Notes under the pieces: model-generated
Told to the model about the DNA's origin: nothing
The model's input: only the letters and a program-made list of their open reading frames with translations
Databases searched by the model: none
Assembly: GCA_932294295.1 (NCBI GenBank)
Contig: OW028579.1
Location: 34,297,250 to 34,361,249, forward strand
Direction of reading: 5' to 3'
Origin: Alitta virens
Taxonomy: Eukaryota; Annelida; Polychaeta; Phyllodocida; Nereididae
Length of the DNA stretch: 64,000 nucleotides
Made by a program: the position numbers and the translations under genes
Shown here: positions 26,394-37,771 of the stretch, one piece after another
How positions within the stretch are numbered: position 1 is the first letter of the stretch
How the letters are laid out: every line of letters starts with the position of its first letter

Positions 26394-26800
26394 AAACTAG
26401 TATACCTAAATATTTTTTTCAGAAGGCAATACAGGCGGGAAAAAGTGGTTCCAGAGAAGTAGGACCACATTTGTCAAACAGATCCTGTGTCATGTTACAG
26501 AAAAACAACTGAATACACAGAAATTCTATGAGGAGAAAAGAAAGAACAACCCAGATGAATGGATGGATTATGGCTTTACGTCCCTGTATTTCTGCACCTG
26601 ATGGGCTAATTGGGACAGGCAGGGACCATGGCAATGAGACGAAGGATGAAACAGCCATCCAACATAGGCTCAACTGGGAATTGAACCCGGGACCCAGTGG
26701 TTGGAAGCCCAGTGGCCTACCACTGAGCTAGGCCCCACCCAAAGAACAACCCAGAACACCATTATACTGACGTCATTTATAGCACTTTAGGTCTCACCAA
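26394..26800 (+). repeat. Dispersed duplicated segment carrying a SINE
   Basis: The segment starts AAACTAGTATAC and continues through CAGAAGGCAATAC to CTTTAGGTCTCACC. The paralogous segment at 29038-29190 has the same landmarks but lacks the SINE, so it serves as the empty site. Confidence 0.75.
26556..26740 (-). mobile_element. tRNA-derived SINE, family 1, copy 2
   Basis: It is flanked by perfect 15-bp target-site duplications, AAAGAACAACCCAGA, at 26541-26555 and 26741-26755. On the minus strand the A-box part is GGCCTAGCTCAGTGGTAG and the B-box part is GGTTCAATTCCC, followed by the family body. The paralogous locus near 29130 carries GAAAGAACTATCCAGAACAC with no insertion. Confidence 0.92.
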
Positions 26801-29037
26801 AATAAAACACTGAACTACTTGCAATGACCAGATGTTTGAGAAAAGTGCTTTATCTGGAATATTTTCAGTCCTGGCAATACACGAAGCACCAAAGATGCAA
26901 CAAATTGCATGAATCGTAGTGTTCACTGAAATAATTACAGAATCAGATCAACTTATTCCAAGCAAATTCTAGAATTAGTATACAGCATATGACACCTGAC
27001 ATGATAAAGGAACAAATTGCATTACATTTACATGGCATACGTTATGAGTAAACAGTTTAACACCATTGGACTGGAGCTGCTGCACAAGTGGTCAAACACA
27101 TTAACTTTTATGCATTGATAAGAAACTAATGTCATACATGGAAGTAGGAAGTGAGGTTGTTATGGAAGCCATTAACATTCTGGAGTAAACAAATAGTGCC
27201 TACATAATGTTTTCTCCATTGAAAACAAATGTTTCAAGGACCTACTTTTTATTTATAGATAATCAAGAAGCTCATTTGAATGTGTATCACAACTCAAGTA
27301 AGTAAATGCAGACTGCCTACATGAAATGACTTCTGCTAAAAAATTTAATAAACAAGGTCTTGATAGAAATATGCTTTAACTCACAAGTGAAAGTGGATGA
27401 AAACAGATGAGAACATAGGAGAACCAGCAACAGGCCAGTAGCATTAATGAGATGCAACTGACATTTAGATTTACCTGTGACAGGTCTGGTCAAGCTTAAG
27501 CCTTTCACAACTCTCTAATACACCAAGCTTTTACAGTTCTTATTTGGTCAGCCACTCTGCAGTTGCCTTCTACTGTACCTATTTGCTTTGGATGAGGTGC
27601 AGGAGTGGTTCTTTGAGGATCTGCTCATTTACTATATTTAGTGTGGGTTGTGTTAATCAGTTACCTGATTACACATGATGAGGTGGCATTCCTTGTCCAC
27701 ATTTGTGTATGGGCGGATCAACCCATTTCTGGGCCTTAGGACCAACCGGCTCTACTATCAGTTTTGGATGGCTCCATGAGGGCAAGGAGATGACCGGGTT
27801 GAGTGCAGGATCACATTTGTTGCAGAGTGTACATAGATCAAGGTAAAGCTCTGTCAACACCCCAAAATGAACCTAAAGAAATACCTTCTTGACATGATCC
27901 TAGTCTGGACAGTGATATTGACAATTTTCATATTGCTCAATAAGGCTCACTGAATACAAGAGGAACAATTCAGTACACCATTGATCAAGAAAGGTCACTG
28001 TGGACAGAAATACATGCCGTGTTCTGTATAGCAGAAGACGAAGCTGAGATTGAAGTGTATAAATTAGCAAGAGAAAATAAAGGCAAACTTGGGAGAAGCC
28101 ACTTGTGAGTTCCTTCACCAGAGAGCTCGCTCATGGATTTCATTGAGCTGATCCACCACTTCTGAGGTTGGGTTTCGTTATAATGCAGCAGGCCCAACAG
28201 GTTGGGCACATGGCATATGTGGAGATAAAATATGAGGGTTCCGGAGGCCTATGTATGGCTCGACATGAGGTCTGAGATAATGATTTGACTGGGGGGAAGT
28301 GCCCTACATGTCTCATTAATAACAAGTGAAAACCTTACAGAGATGGAAGAAATGCCTCTGGCAGAGAGTGTGGGACAAATAATCTCCTTGGACGTTTTGG
28401 GACAGTTAGTGGCTTGACCTCGGGGAACATTTACTAGTAGAGCAGCTGAGGCCCAAAAAGTGCGTTAAGGAAAAAGCGAGTCTTATATATACCAAAATGT
28501 TCCCAAAATCTCAGCTACCTGAAAATGTCCATGGCTGCAGGTCCTTGATATGATGCTCACCACCAGCCATGTGCATTGGGGCTTGTAGGTTATCAGTCTA
28601 CTTTAATTACAGCCTGTCAACTGGACATCGATATGCAGAATAATGCAACTGCAGTGGATAGGGTATTTCTTTGCACAATAGTGATAATAACCTAAGAGGA
28701 AGCGATGTCAACCCAATGCCCTGGGGCTGTCTATCCTCCCATCCAACTTGCAGCAGGAACTTATTTCTGGGTACAGGCTGGAGGGTGAATTGCATCCCAG
28801 CTTGGCTCATGGCACAGAATGTGGTGCTACCTCCCATCCATATAAAAGGGCAATTTAATTTTACTAGTCAAATTGATCTCCAAGCAATTATAGTTATTTT
28901 CCTGAGCTTCAAGGTGCCACAACTGCTAAAATATGCGACTAAGTGCCATCAAATTGCTATTGTTGTTGATCATTGCGGCACTGTATTGGTTGACGAAGAG
29001 AACTTACTTTAGAGCTCAGATAGATGCCTTGCTAAAC
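26801..29037. other. Non-coding stretch with repeat fragments
   Basis: Short open frames lie on both strands (for example 27669-27860 and 28607-28837 on minus, 28671-29012 on plus). None has splice sites in a consistent phase or a recognisable domain. It includes the second copy of the CACATTTGTGTAT repeat (27699-27755) and a copy of the dispersed motif near 27838-27885 (AAGCTCTGTCAACACCCCAA). Confidence 0.45.
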
Positions 29038-29190
29038 AAACTAGTATACGAAAAATAATTTTGTTAGAAGGCAATTCAGAAGAAGAAAAAATGGTTTCAG
29101 AAGTATAGGGACCATATTCCATGAAGAAGGAAAGAACTATCCAGAACACTTTTATACTGATGCCATCTAAAGTGCTTTATGTCTCACCAT
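29038..29190 (+). repeat. Paralogue of 26394-26800 without the SINE
   Basis: AAACTAGTATAC, AGAAGGCAATTCAGAAG, GGAAAGAACTATCCAGAACA and GTGCTTTATGTCTCACC appear in the order seen at 26394-26800. Confidence 0.75.
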
Positions 29191-29232
29191 TGGCTAAGAA
29201 ACACAAGTCAGTGACTAAATCAACCAAAAAAA

Positions 29233-30355
29233 GGGCTAGAAAATTGCACCCTAAATTAAAAGAAATTCATAGGCCATTTGTGATTTGACATTTCATCCTT
29301 CATTTGATGATTTTCACATGTCATTTTGACATGACATTTTAATTCACAGAACTGAATTTTTCAACAGGATTACTGACACCTTGATTTATTTGAATCTTTA
29401 CATGCTGTGGGTGGGTGGGTGATTTGGGCTTTACGTCCTGTATTTCTGCACCAGTTGGGCTAATTAGGACAGGCAGAGACCATGGCAATAAGACGAAGGA
29501 TGAAACAGCCATCCAACATAGGCTCGACCGGGAATCGAACCTGGGACCCAGCAGTTGGAAGCCCAGAGCGCTACCTCTGAGCTAGGCCCCCGCCCTGAAA
29601 CTACATGCTGTAGTGATCAAACCTTTCAAAGATGAAAAAGGCTAGAAAATCACACCTTCAAATTAAAGAAATTCACAGGCCATTTGTGATTTGACCTTTC
29701 ATCCTCCATTTGATGAATTTCACATGTCATTTTGACATGACATTTTAATTTCACAGAACTGAATTTTTCAACCGGATTACTGACTCCCTTGATTTATTTT
29801 AATGCACATGCTGTAGTGACACAACCTTTCAATGAAAAAAGGATAGAAAATCACACCTTCAATTTAAAGAAATTCACAGGGCATTTGTGATTTCACCTTT
29901 CATCCTCCATTTGATGAATTTCACATGTTTTGACATGACATTTTAATTTTCAGAACTGAATTTTTTAACAGAATAACTGACTCCCTACAATTTTATTGAA
30001 TGCACAGCTGTAGTGCCCAAACCTCTCCATGCAAAAAGGCTAGGACATCACACATTTGATTTGATGAAATTCACAGGCCACTTGTGATTTGACCTTTCAT
30101 CCTTCATTTGATGAAATTCACATGTCATTTTGACGTGACATTTTAATAGTGACTAAAACTTTCAGCTAAAAATGGTGAGAAAATCACCCATTTGATTTGA
30201 TGAAAGTCAAAGGCCGTTGTGATTTTACCTTGATACTTCAATCAAAAATCTCGCCTTTTTCAACTTTAACCTCCTATAAATTAGTTTTGATATGGATCAA
30301 TAACAAAAAATTTAATTGAAAAGGCTAATGGAATTATTTCATTTGACAAAATCAT
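29233..30355 (+). repeat. Tandem repeat, period about 190 bp, first block
   Basis: Units begin with GGCTAGAAAATCACACCTTC or a variant at about 29233, 29640, 29831 and 30040, with a related sub-type (TGGTGAGAAAATCACCCATT) from 30175. Each carries GAAATTCACAGGCCATTTGT, CACATGTCATTTTGACATGA and GGATTACTGACTCCC. The first unit is interrupted by a SINE. The ATGTCATTTTGACAT segment is an inverted repeat within each unit. Confidence 0.85.
29409..29601 (-). mobile_element. tRNA-derived SINE, family 1, copy 3
   Basis: This is the best-preserved head. On the minus strand it runs GGGGGCCTAGCTCAGAGGTA (A box), then GGGCTTCCAAC and the B box GGTTCGATTCCC. It is flanked by a 10-bp duplication TACATGCTGT at 29399-29408 and 29602-29611. 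Neighbouring tandem units have ACATGCTGTAGTGA uninterrupted and provide the empty site. The loop CTTCCAA would correspond to a TCC anticodon (Gly-like), but the ancestor tRNA is inferred only. Confidence 0.92.
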
Positions 30356-30604
30356 TTTAAATGATATTACCGAGCTGCTTCAACACTAACTCGATGCTGG
30401 AAGAATATCTTGTGTGGATGTTATTCTCAATCAACATTTCTTGAATCTTGTTGGGAGTCCAGTACCTGGCAAACAGAAAGTAGCTGCATATTGTAAAATC
30501 AGCTAAGAAGATCATGCAAAGTTTAGATCAATTGTGACTGTAGATCTTACAGTTTGCAAAAAACAATTTCATTCATTCATGGATTGCAAGTTCCCAGATA
30601 GCAT
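30356..30604 (-). pseudogene. Degenerate copy of terminal exon E10 and its 3' flank
   Basis: On the minus strand the segment GTACTGGACTCCCAACAAG copies the start of exon E10 of the downstream-array parent gene (intact version at 41508-41615). An extra C after GTACTGGACTC shifts the frame. The copy ends with the first bases of the 98-bp MITE (CCCAGATAGCAT at 30593-30604), where it joins the next block of 190-bp repeats. Confidence 0.75.
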
Positions 30605-30606
30605 AG

Positions 30607-31489
30607 GCTAGAAAATCACACCTTCAATTTAAAGAAATTAACAGGTCATTTGTGATTTGACCTTTCAACCTTCATTTGATGAATTTTACATATCATATTG
30701 ATATGAAATTTTAATTCGCAGAGCTGAATCACTGACTCTCTTGGCTTATGTGAATGCACATGCTGAAGTGACCAAACTTTTCAATGAAAAAAGGCTAGAA
30801 AATCAACCTTCAATTTAAAGAAATTCACAGGCCATTTGTGATTTGACCTTTCATCCTCCATTTGATGAATTTCACATGTCATTTTGACATGACATTTTAA
30901 TTTTGCAGAACTGAATTTTTCAACCGGATTACTGACTCCCTTGATTTATTTGAATGCACATGCTGTAATGACACAACCTTTCAATGAAAAAACTTAGAAA
31001 ATCACACCTTCTGTGATTTCACCTTTCATCCTCAATTTGATGATGTTCACATGTCATGTTGACATGACATTTTAATTTTGCAGAACCAAATTTTTTAACA
31101 GAATAACTGACTCCCTCGACTTAATTGAATGCACATGCTGTAGTACCAAACCCTCTCAATAAAAGAAGGCTAGAAAATCACACATTTGATTTGATGAAAT
31201 TCACAGGTCATTTGTGATTTGACCTTTCACCTTCATTTGATGAAATTCACATGTCATATTCACATGACATTTTAATAGTGACTAAAACTTTCAGCTGAAA
31301 ATGGTGAGAAAATCACCCATTTGATTTGATGAAATTCAAAGGCCGTTGTGATTTCACCTTGATACTTCAATCAAAAGTCTCACCTTTTTCAAATATAACC
31401 TCCCATAATATAGTTTTGATATGGATCAACAACAAAAATTTTATTTAAAAGGCTAATAGAATAATTTTATTTGACAAAATCATTTTAAA
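30607..31489 (+). repeat. Tandem repeat, period about 190 bp, second block
   Basis: Units start near 30607, 30793, 30993, 31168 and, for the sub-type, 31303. Block order and sub-type order repeat those of 29640-30355, so the whole block with the following exon fragment was duplicated as one piece of about 1 kb. Confidence 0.8.
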
Positions 31490-31697
31490 TTATATGCTTC
31501 AACACTAACTCGATGCTGGAAGAACATCTTGTGTGGATGTTATTCTCAATCAACATTTCTTGAATCTTGTACCTGGCAAACAGAAATTAGCTGCATATTA
31601 TAAATCAGCTAAGAAGATTACGCAAATTTTTGATCAATTGTGACTGTAGATCTTACAGTTTGCAAAAGCAGTTTCATTCATTCATGGATTGCAAGTT
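31490..31697 (-). pseudogene. Degenerate copy of exon E10, second
   Basis: Equivalent to 30356-30592. The minus-strand reading CATTTCTTGAATC/GTACC region lacks the GTTGGGAGTCCA stretch found in the other copy, so the exon start is lost. It joins the first 2-kb unit at the MITE. Confidence 0.7.
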
Positions 31698-33721
31698 CCA
31701 GATAGCATTCCAAATCGGCCCAGCGTTGTTTCTACATCGTTTTGACGTCGCCCACAGAGGGCTGATGTCAAAACAATGTCAGATGCTATCTGGGTTTCCT
31801 CAACAGATACTCCAGCTAAGTAAGATTTCTCTTCATATAAATGAAACAATAATAACTAGTCAAGTAACCACATCAATTCAAAGTAATGCTATTAAGAATA
31901 GTAAAAATAGGATATTCCTTTCACTCCAATTTCAAAATGCAAAAAACCACTACACTTAAAAGACTTATATTACATTGTACTAATTAAGTTTAGTTTCAGT
32001 ATAATTATAATGTCTGTAATTACTACATACCAGGTTGTCTTTTAAGTACTGGATACAAAAATAGGAGGTCTGCTAAATTGCTCATATGGTGTACATGTTG
32101 AAGGTGATGGTAAATATTCAAATACCACTTTTTGCAAACCACACACAATTTCCGATTGCTGATGATCGATCCTGAAATTGAAATGTTAAAATCAAATATT
32201 AGTCTTAATCTTTCGGAACTACCAAATAATCCATACATATCTACACAATGTTACTCATAATCTGCCACCTGTCAAATAGTTGACATTCATATAGTGATCA
32301 AGTAAAACCTATATTACTTAAGAAAAGAAAAGTTTAATTCTAGTTTTAAAAGGATAATGCAGTGGTATTGTGTTAATATTAAATATTGTGCCTTTTGGTG
32401 TAATGATGACATATATTTGACATTATCAATTTCAGCTCATCAAAGTTCTGCCATGCCAGAAGGTGTTTCTGTGGGTAATTACCTGTTTTTTTAGCATAGC
32501 CTTTTGTGTTACAACCTTCCTCTTCACTGCTTATGGGTCTTCCTGTTTTTTTTCATTTTTGTTCCATGCATTATGTGATTTCCATTTTCCGTTACGGAGC
32601 TTCCCTCTACCTCATCTGTCTCTTTCTTTTCTTGTATTTCTCTGTCTGTCCATCTTCCTCTACTGTTTGTCTCTGTTTTATTTTTCTTCATTTTCTTTAT
32701 TTACTCTCACCAGTGTATTTATGGAATTTTCTTTAAGCACTGCTGTTTTTCTTTGTTTTGGTGCACTTTTCTCATTGTCTCTCACCCTCTTCCTCAGAGT
32801 TCTTTCTACTTGATCTGTATGTTGCCCAGATTTAATGAGCATCCCGTAATTTGTGATCTTCTCTTTTCCCATACTTGTGTCTGTTATCATCCGCTGTAGT
32901 CCTGTCTGGCCCTGTAGATGATAATTAACATGAATTGTCTATATCTTCATGTGAGTGAGGATGATCATCGGGAGGTGGGGGAAATTGGAGGGATGGAGGA
33001 AATAGTATCATTGAAAGATCTTTGAGAAAACAGAGCTGAGGTCCAGGTCACCTGCGGATGACGTAATTTTAGCAATATTGCTGGCAAATAAGCGATAATC
33101 AGCCATATTTATTTGGCATTGACAGAGAATACATTTTTTATCCATCTCAACAACATTTAACATTGGAAAGAAATCTGAGATGGTCATCCAAACCATTGCT
33201 CAGATTTTGCATGGTTTTTTCTGAGACACGTCATTTTAATCATGTATAGATCTCAAGATGCTGGCACATGTCGCATTTTAACATGCAGATGTTAAGATGC
33301 TACCTAGATGTCAAGATGCTAACATTTTAACTTCTACATGCTCAGATGTCAAGATGCTAACATTTTAACATCTAGATGTTAAGATGTCAAGATGCTAACA
33401 TTCTAGATGTCAAAATGTCAATATGTTAAATGTTGAAAACAGAAATCATATATACCTTAATTTTATTTGTCTCCATAACAACCCGATTTTAAATGATATG
33501 ACCGAGCTGTGTCAATACCACCTCGATGCTGGAAGAATATCTTGTGGGGATGTTATTCTCAATCAACTTTTCTTGAATCTTGTTGGAGTCCAGTACCTGG
33601 CAAACAGAAATTAGCCACATATTATAAATCAGCTAAGAAGATAACACAAATTTTAGATCAATTGTGACTGTAGATCTTACAGTTTGCAACAGCAATTTCA
33701 TTCATTCATGGATTGCAAGTT
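31698..33721 (-). pseudogene. 2-kb tandem unit A: pseudo-exons E8, E9, E10
   Basis: In minus-strand order the unit holds an E10-like exon (about 33490-33607), a region matching exon E8 (32500-32860, still encoding TLRKRVRDNEKSAPKQRKTA) and an E9-like zinc-finger exon (32032-32180). The 98-bp MITE lies at 31698-31794. The E9 copy keeps the finger (CVVCKKWYLNIYHHLQHVHH) but has a net 11-nt deletion after it relative to 42076-42227, shifting the frame. The E8 copy lacks its 5' part with the start and acceptor, and carries insertions with stops. Confidence 0.85.
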
Positions 33722-35746
33722 CCCAGATAGCATTCCAAATCGGGCCAGCGTTGTTTCTACATCGTTTTGACATCGCCCACAGAGGGCTGATGTCAAAACA
33801 ATGTCAGATGCTATCTGGGTTTCCTCAACATATACTCCTGCTAAGTAAGATTTCTCTTCATATAAATGAAACAATAATAACTAATCAAGTAACCACATCA
33901 ATTCAAAGTAAAGCTATTAAGAATAGTAAAAATAGGATATTCCTTTCACTCCAATTTCAAAATGCAAAAAACCACTACACTTAAAATACTTATATTACAT
34001 TGTACTAATTAAGTTTAGTTTCAGTATAATTATAATGTCTGTAATTACTACATACCAGGTTGTCTTTTAAGTACTGGATACAAAAATAGGAGGTCTGCTA
34101 AATTGCTCATATGGTGTACATGTTGAAGGTGATGGTAAATATTCAAATACCACTTTTTGCAAACCACACACAATTTCCGATTGCTGATGATCGATCCTGA
34201 AATTGAAATGTTAAAATCAAATATTAGTCTTAATCTTTCGGAACTACCAAATAATCCATACATATCTACACAATGTTACTCATAATCTGCCACCTGTCAA
34301 ATAGTTGACATTCATATAGTGATCAAGTAAAACCTATATTACTTAAGAAAAGAAAAGTTTAATTCTAGTTTTAAAAGGATAATGCAGTGGTATTGTGTTA
34401 ATATTAAATATTGTGCCTTTTGGTGTAATGATGACATATATTTGACATTATCAATTTCAGCTCATCAAAGTTCTGCCATGCCAGAAGGTGTTTCTGTGGG
34501 TAATTACCTGTTTTTTTAGCATAGCCTTTTGTGTTACAACCTTCCTCTTCACTGCTTATGGGTCTTCCTGTTTTTTTTCATTTTTGTTCCATGCATTATG
34601 TGATTTCCATTTTCCGTTACGGAGCTTCCCTCTACCTCATCTGTCTCTTTCTTTTCTTGTATTTCTCTGTCTGTCCATCTTCCTCTACTGTTTGTCTCTG
34701 TTTTATTTTTCTTCATTTTCTTTATTTACTCTCACCAGTGTATTTATGGAATTTTCTTTAAGCACTGCTGTTTTTCTTTGTTTTGGTGCACTTTTCTCAT
34801 TGTCTCTCACCCTCTTCCTCAGAGTTCTTTCTACTTGATCTGTATGTTGCCCAGATTTAATGAGCATCCCGTAATTTGTGATCTTCTCTTTTCCCATACT
34901 TGTGTCTGTTATCATCCGCTGTAGTCCTGTCTGGCCCTGTAGATGATAATTAACATGAATTGTCTATATCTTCATGTGAGTGAGGATGATCATCGGGAGG
35001 TGGGGGAAATTGGAGGGATGGAGGAAATAGTATCATTGAAAGATCTTTGAGAAAACAGAGCTGAGGTCCAGGTCACCTGCGGATGACGTAATTTTAGCAA
35101 TATTGCTGGCAAATAAGCGATAATCAGCCATATTTATTTGGCATTGACAGAGAATACATTTTTTATCCATCTCAACAACATTTAACATTGGAAAGAAATC
35201 TGAGATGGTCATCCAAACCATTGCTCAGATTTTGCATGGTTTTTTCTGAGACACGTCATTTTAATCATGTATAGATCTCAAGATGCTGGCACATGTCGCA
35301 TTTTAACATGCAGATGTTAAGATGCTACCTAGATGTCAAGATGCTAACATTTTAACTTCTACATGCTCAGATGTCAAGATGCTAACATTTTAACATCTAG
35401 ATGTTAAGATGTCAAGATGCTAACATTCTAGATGTCAAAATGTCAATATGTTAAATGTTGAAAACAGAAATCATATATACCTTAATTTTATTTGTCTCCA
35501 TAACAACCCGATTTTAAATGATATGACCGAGCTGTGTCAATACCACCTCGATGCTGGAAGAATATCTTGTGGGGATGTTATTCTCAATCAACTTTTCTTG
35601 AATCTTGTTGGAGTCCAGTACCTGGCAAACAGAAATTAGCCACATATTATAAATCAGCTAAGAAGATAACACAAATTTTAGATCAATTGTGACTGTAGAT
35701 CTTACAGTTTGCAACAGCAATTTCATTCATTCATGGATTGCAAGTT
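33722..35746 (-). pseudogene. 2-kb tandem unit B
   Basis: A 2025-bp unit beginning at the MITE (33722-33819). It has the same order as unit A: E9 copy near 34057-34205, E8 copy near 34525-34885, E10 copy near 35515-35632. By eye it is indistinguishable from unit C over nearly all its length. A GATGCTAACATTTTAAC minisatellite lies near 35275-35460. Confidence 0.85.
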
Positions 35747-37771
35747 CCCAGATAGCATTCCAAATCGGGCCAGCGTTGTTTCTACATCGTTTTGACATCG
35801 CCCACAGAGGGCTGATGTCAAAACAATGTCAGATGCTATCTGGGTTTCCTCAACATATACTCCTGCTAAGTAAGATTTCTCTTCATATAAATGAAACAAT
35901 AATAACTAATCAAGTAACCACATCAATTCAAAGTAAAGCTATTAAGAATAGTAAAAATAGGATATTCCTTTCACTCCAATTTCAAAATGCAAAAAACCAC
36001 TACACTTAAAATACTTATATTACATTGTACTAATTAAGTTTAGTTTCAGTATAATTATAATGTCTGTAATTACTACATACCAGGTTGTCTTTTAAGTACT
36101 GGATACAAAAATAGGAGGTCTGCTAAATTGCTCATATGGTGTACATGTTGAAGGTGATGGTAAATATTCAAATACCACTTTTTGCAAACCACACACAATT
36201 TCCGATTGCTGATGATCGATCCTGAAATTGAAATGTTAAAATCAAATATTAGTCTTAATCTTTCGGAACTACCAAATAATCCATACATATCTACACAATG
36301 TTACTCATAATCTGCCACCTGTCAAATAGTTGACATTCATATAGTGATCAAGTAAAACCTATATTACTTAAGAAAAGAAAAGTTTAATTCTAGTTTTAAA
36401 AGGATAATGCAGTGGTATTGTGTTAATATTAAATATTGTGCCTTTTGGTGTAATGATGACATATATTTGACATTATCAATTTCAGCTCATCAAAGTTCTG
36501 CCATGCCAGAAGGTGTTTCTGTGGGTAATTACCTGTTTTTTTAGCATAGCCTTTTGTGTTACAACCTTCCTCTTCACTGCTTATGGGTCTTCCTGTTTTT
36601 TTTCATTTTTGTTCCATGCATTATGTGATTTCCATTTTCCGTTACGGAGCTTCCCTCTACCTCATCTGTCTCTTTCTTTTCTTGTATTTCTCTGTCTGTC
36701 CATCTTCCTCTACTGTTTGTCTCTGTTTTATTTTTCTTCATTTTCTTTATTTACTCTCACCAGTGTATTTATGGAATTTTCTTTAAGCACTGCTGTTTTT
36801 CTTTGTTTTGGTGCACTTTTCTCATTGTCTCTCACCCTCTTCCTCAGAGTTCTTTCTACTTGATCTGTATGTTGCCCAGATTTAATGAGCATCCCGTAAT
36901 TTGTGATCTTCTCTTTTCCCATACTTGTGTCTGTTATCATCCGCTGTAGTCCTGTCTGGCCCTGTAGATGATAATTAACATGAATTGTCTATATCTTCAT
37001 GTGAGTGAGGATGATCATCGGGAGGTGGGGGAAATTGGAGGGATGGAGGAAATAGTATCATTGAAAGATCTTTGAGAAAACAGAGCTGAGGTCCAGGTCA
37101 CCTGCGGATGACGTAATTTTAGCAATATTGCTGGCAAATAAGCGATAATCAGCCATATTTATTTGGCATTGACAGAGAATACATTTTTTATCCATCTCAA
37201 CAACATTTAACATTGGAAAGAAATCTGAGATGGTCATCCAAACCATTGCTCAGATTTTGCATGGTTTTTTCTGAGACACGTCATTTTAATCATGTATAGA
37301 TCTCAAGATGCTGGCACATGTCGCATTTTAACATGCAGATGTTAAGATGCTACCTAGATGTCAAGATGCTAACATTTTAACTTCTACATGCTCAGATGTC
37401 AAGATGCTAACATTTTAACATCTAGATGTTAAGATGTCAAGATGCTAACATTCTAGATGTCAAAATGTCAATATGTTAAATGTTGAAAACAGAAATCATA
37501 TATACCTTAATTTTATTTGTCTCCATAACAACCCGATTTTAAATGATATGACCGAGCTGTGTCAATACCACCTCGATGCTGGAAGAATATCTTGTGGGGA
37601 TGTTATTCTCAATCAACTTTTCTTGAATCTTGTTGGAGTCCAGTACCTGGCAAACAGAAATTAGCCACATATTATAAATCAGCTAAGAAGATAACACAAA
37701 TTTTAGATCAATTGTGACTGTAGATCTTACAGTTTGCAACAGCAATTTCATTCATTCATGGATTGCAAGTT
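35747..37771 (-). pseudogene. 2-kb tandem unit C
   Basis: A 2025-bp unit, essentially identical to B, with the MITE at 35747-35844. It carries the same frame-disrupting changes in the E8 and E9 copies, so the defects predate amplification. Confidence 0.85.

Noticed and set aside
28607..29012. Overlapping frames of 76 and 113 codons on opposite strands
   Set aside because: No splice-consistent extension, no domain, and overlap on both strands suggest chance.
29409..29601. Functional tRNA gene
   Set aside because: The A and B boxes are good, but the acceptor stem does not pair, a long non-tRNA body follows, and target duplications mark it as a SINE.
32463..32813. 116-codon plus-strand frame with hydrophobic Phe/Leu-rich product, repeated in every 2-kb unit
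   Set aside because: It is antisense to the Lys/Glu-rich E8 pseudo-exon; the apparent membrane protein is the complement of a purine-rich coding strand.
33008..33196. 62-codon minus-strand frame containing KKCILCQCQ in each unit
   Set aside because: The cysteines suggested a zinc-binding exon, but there is no acceptor with matching phase and no counterpart at the parent locus.
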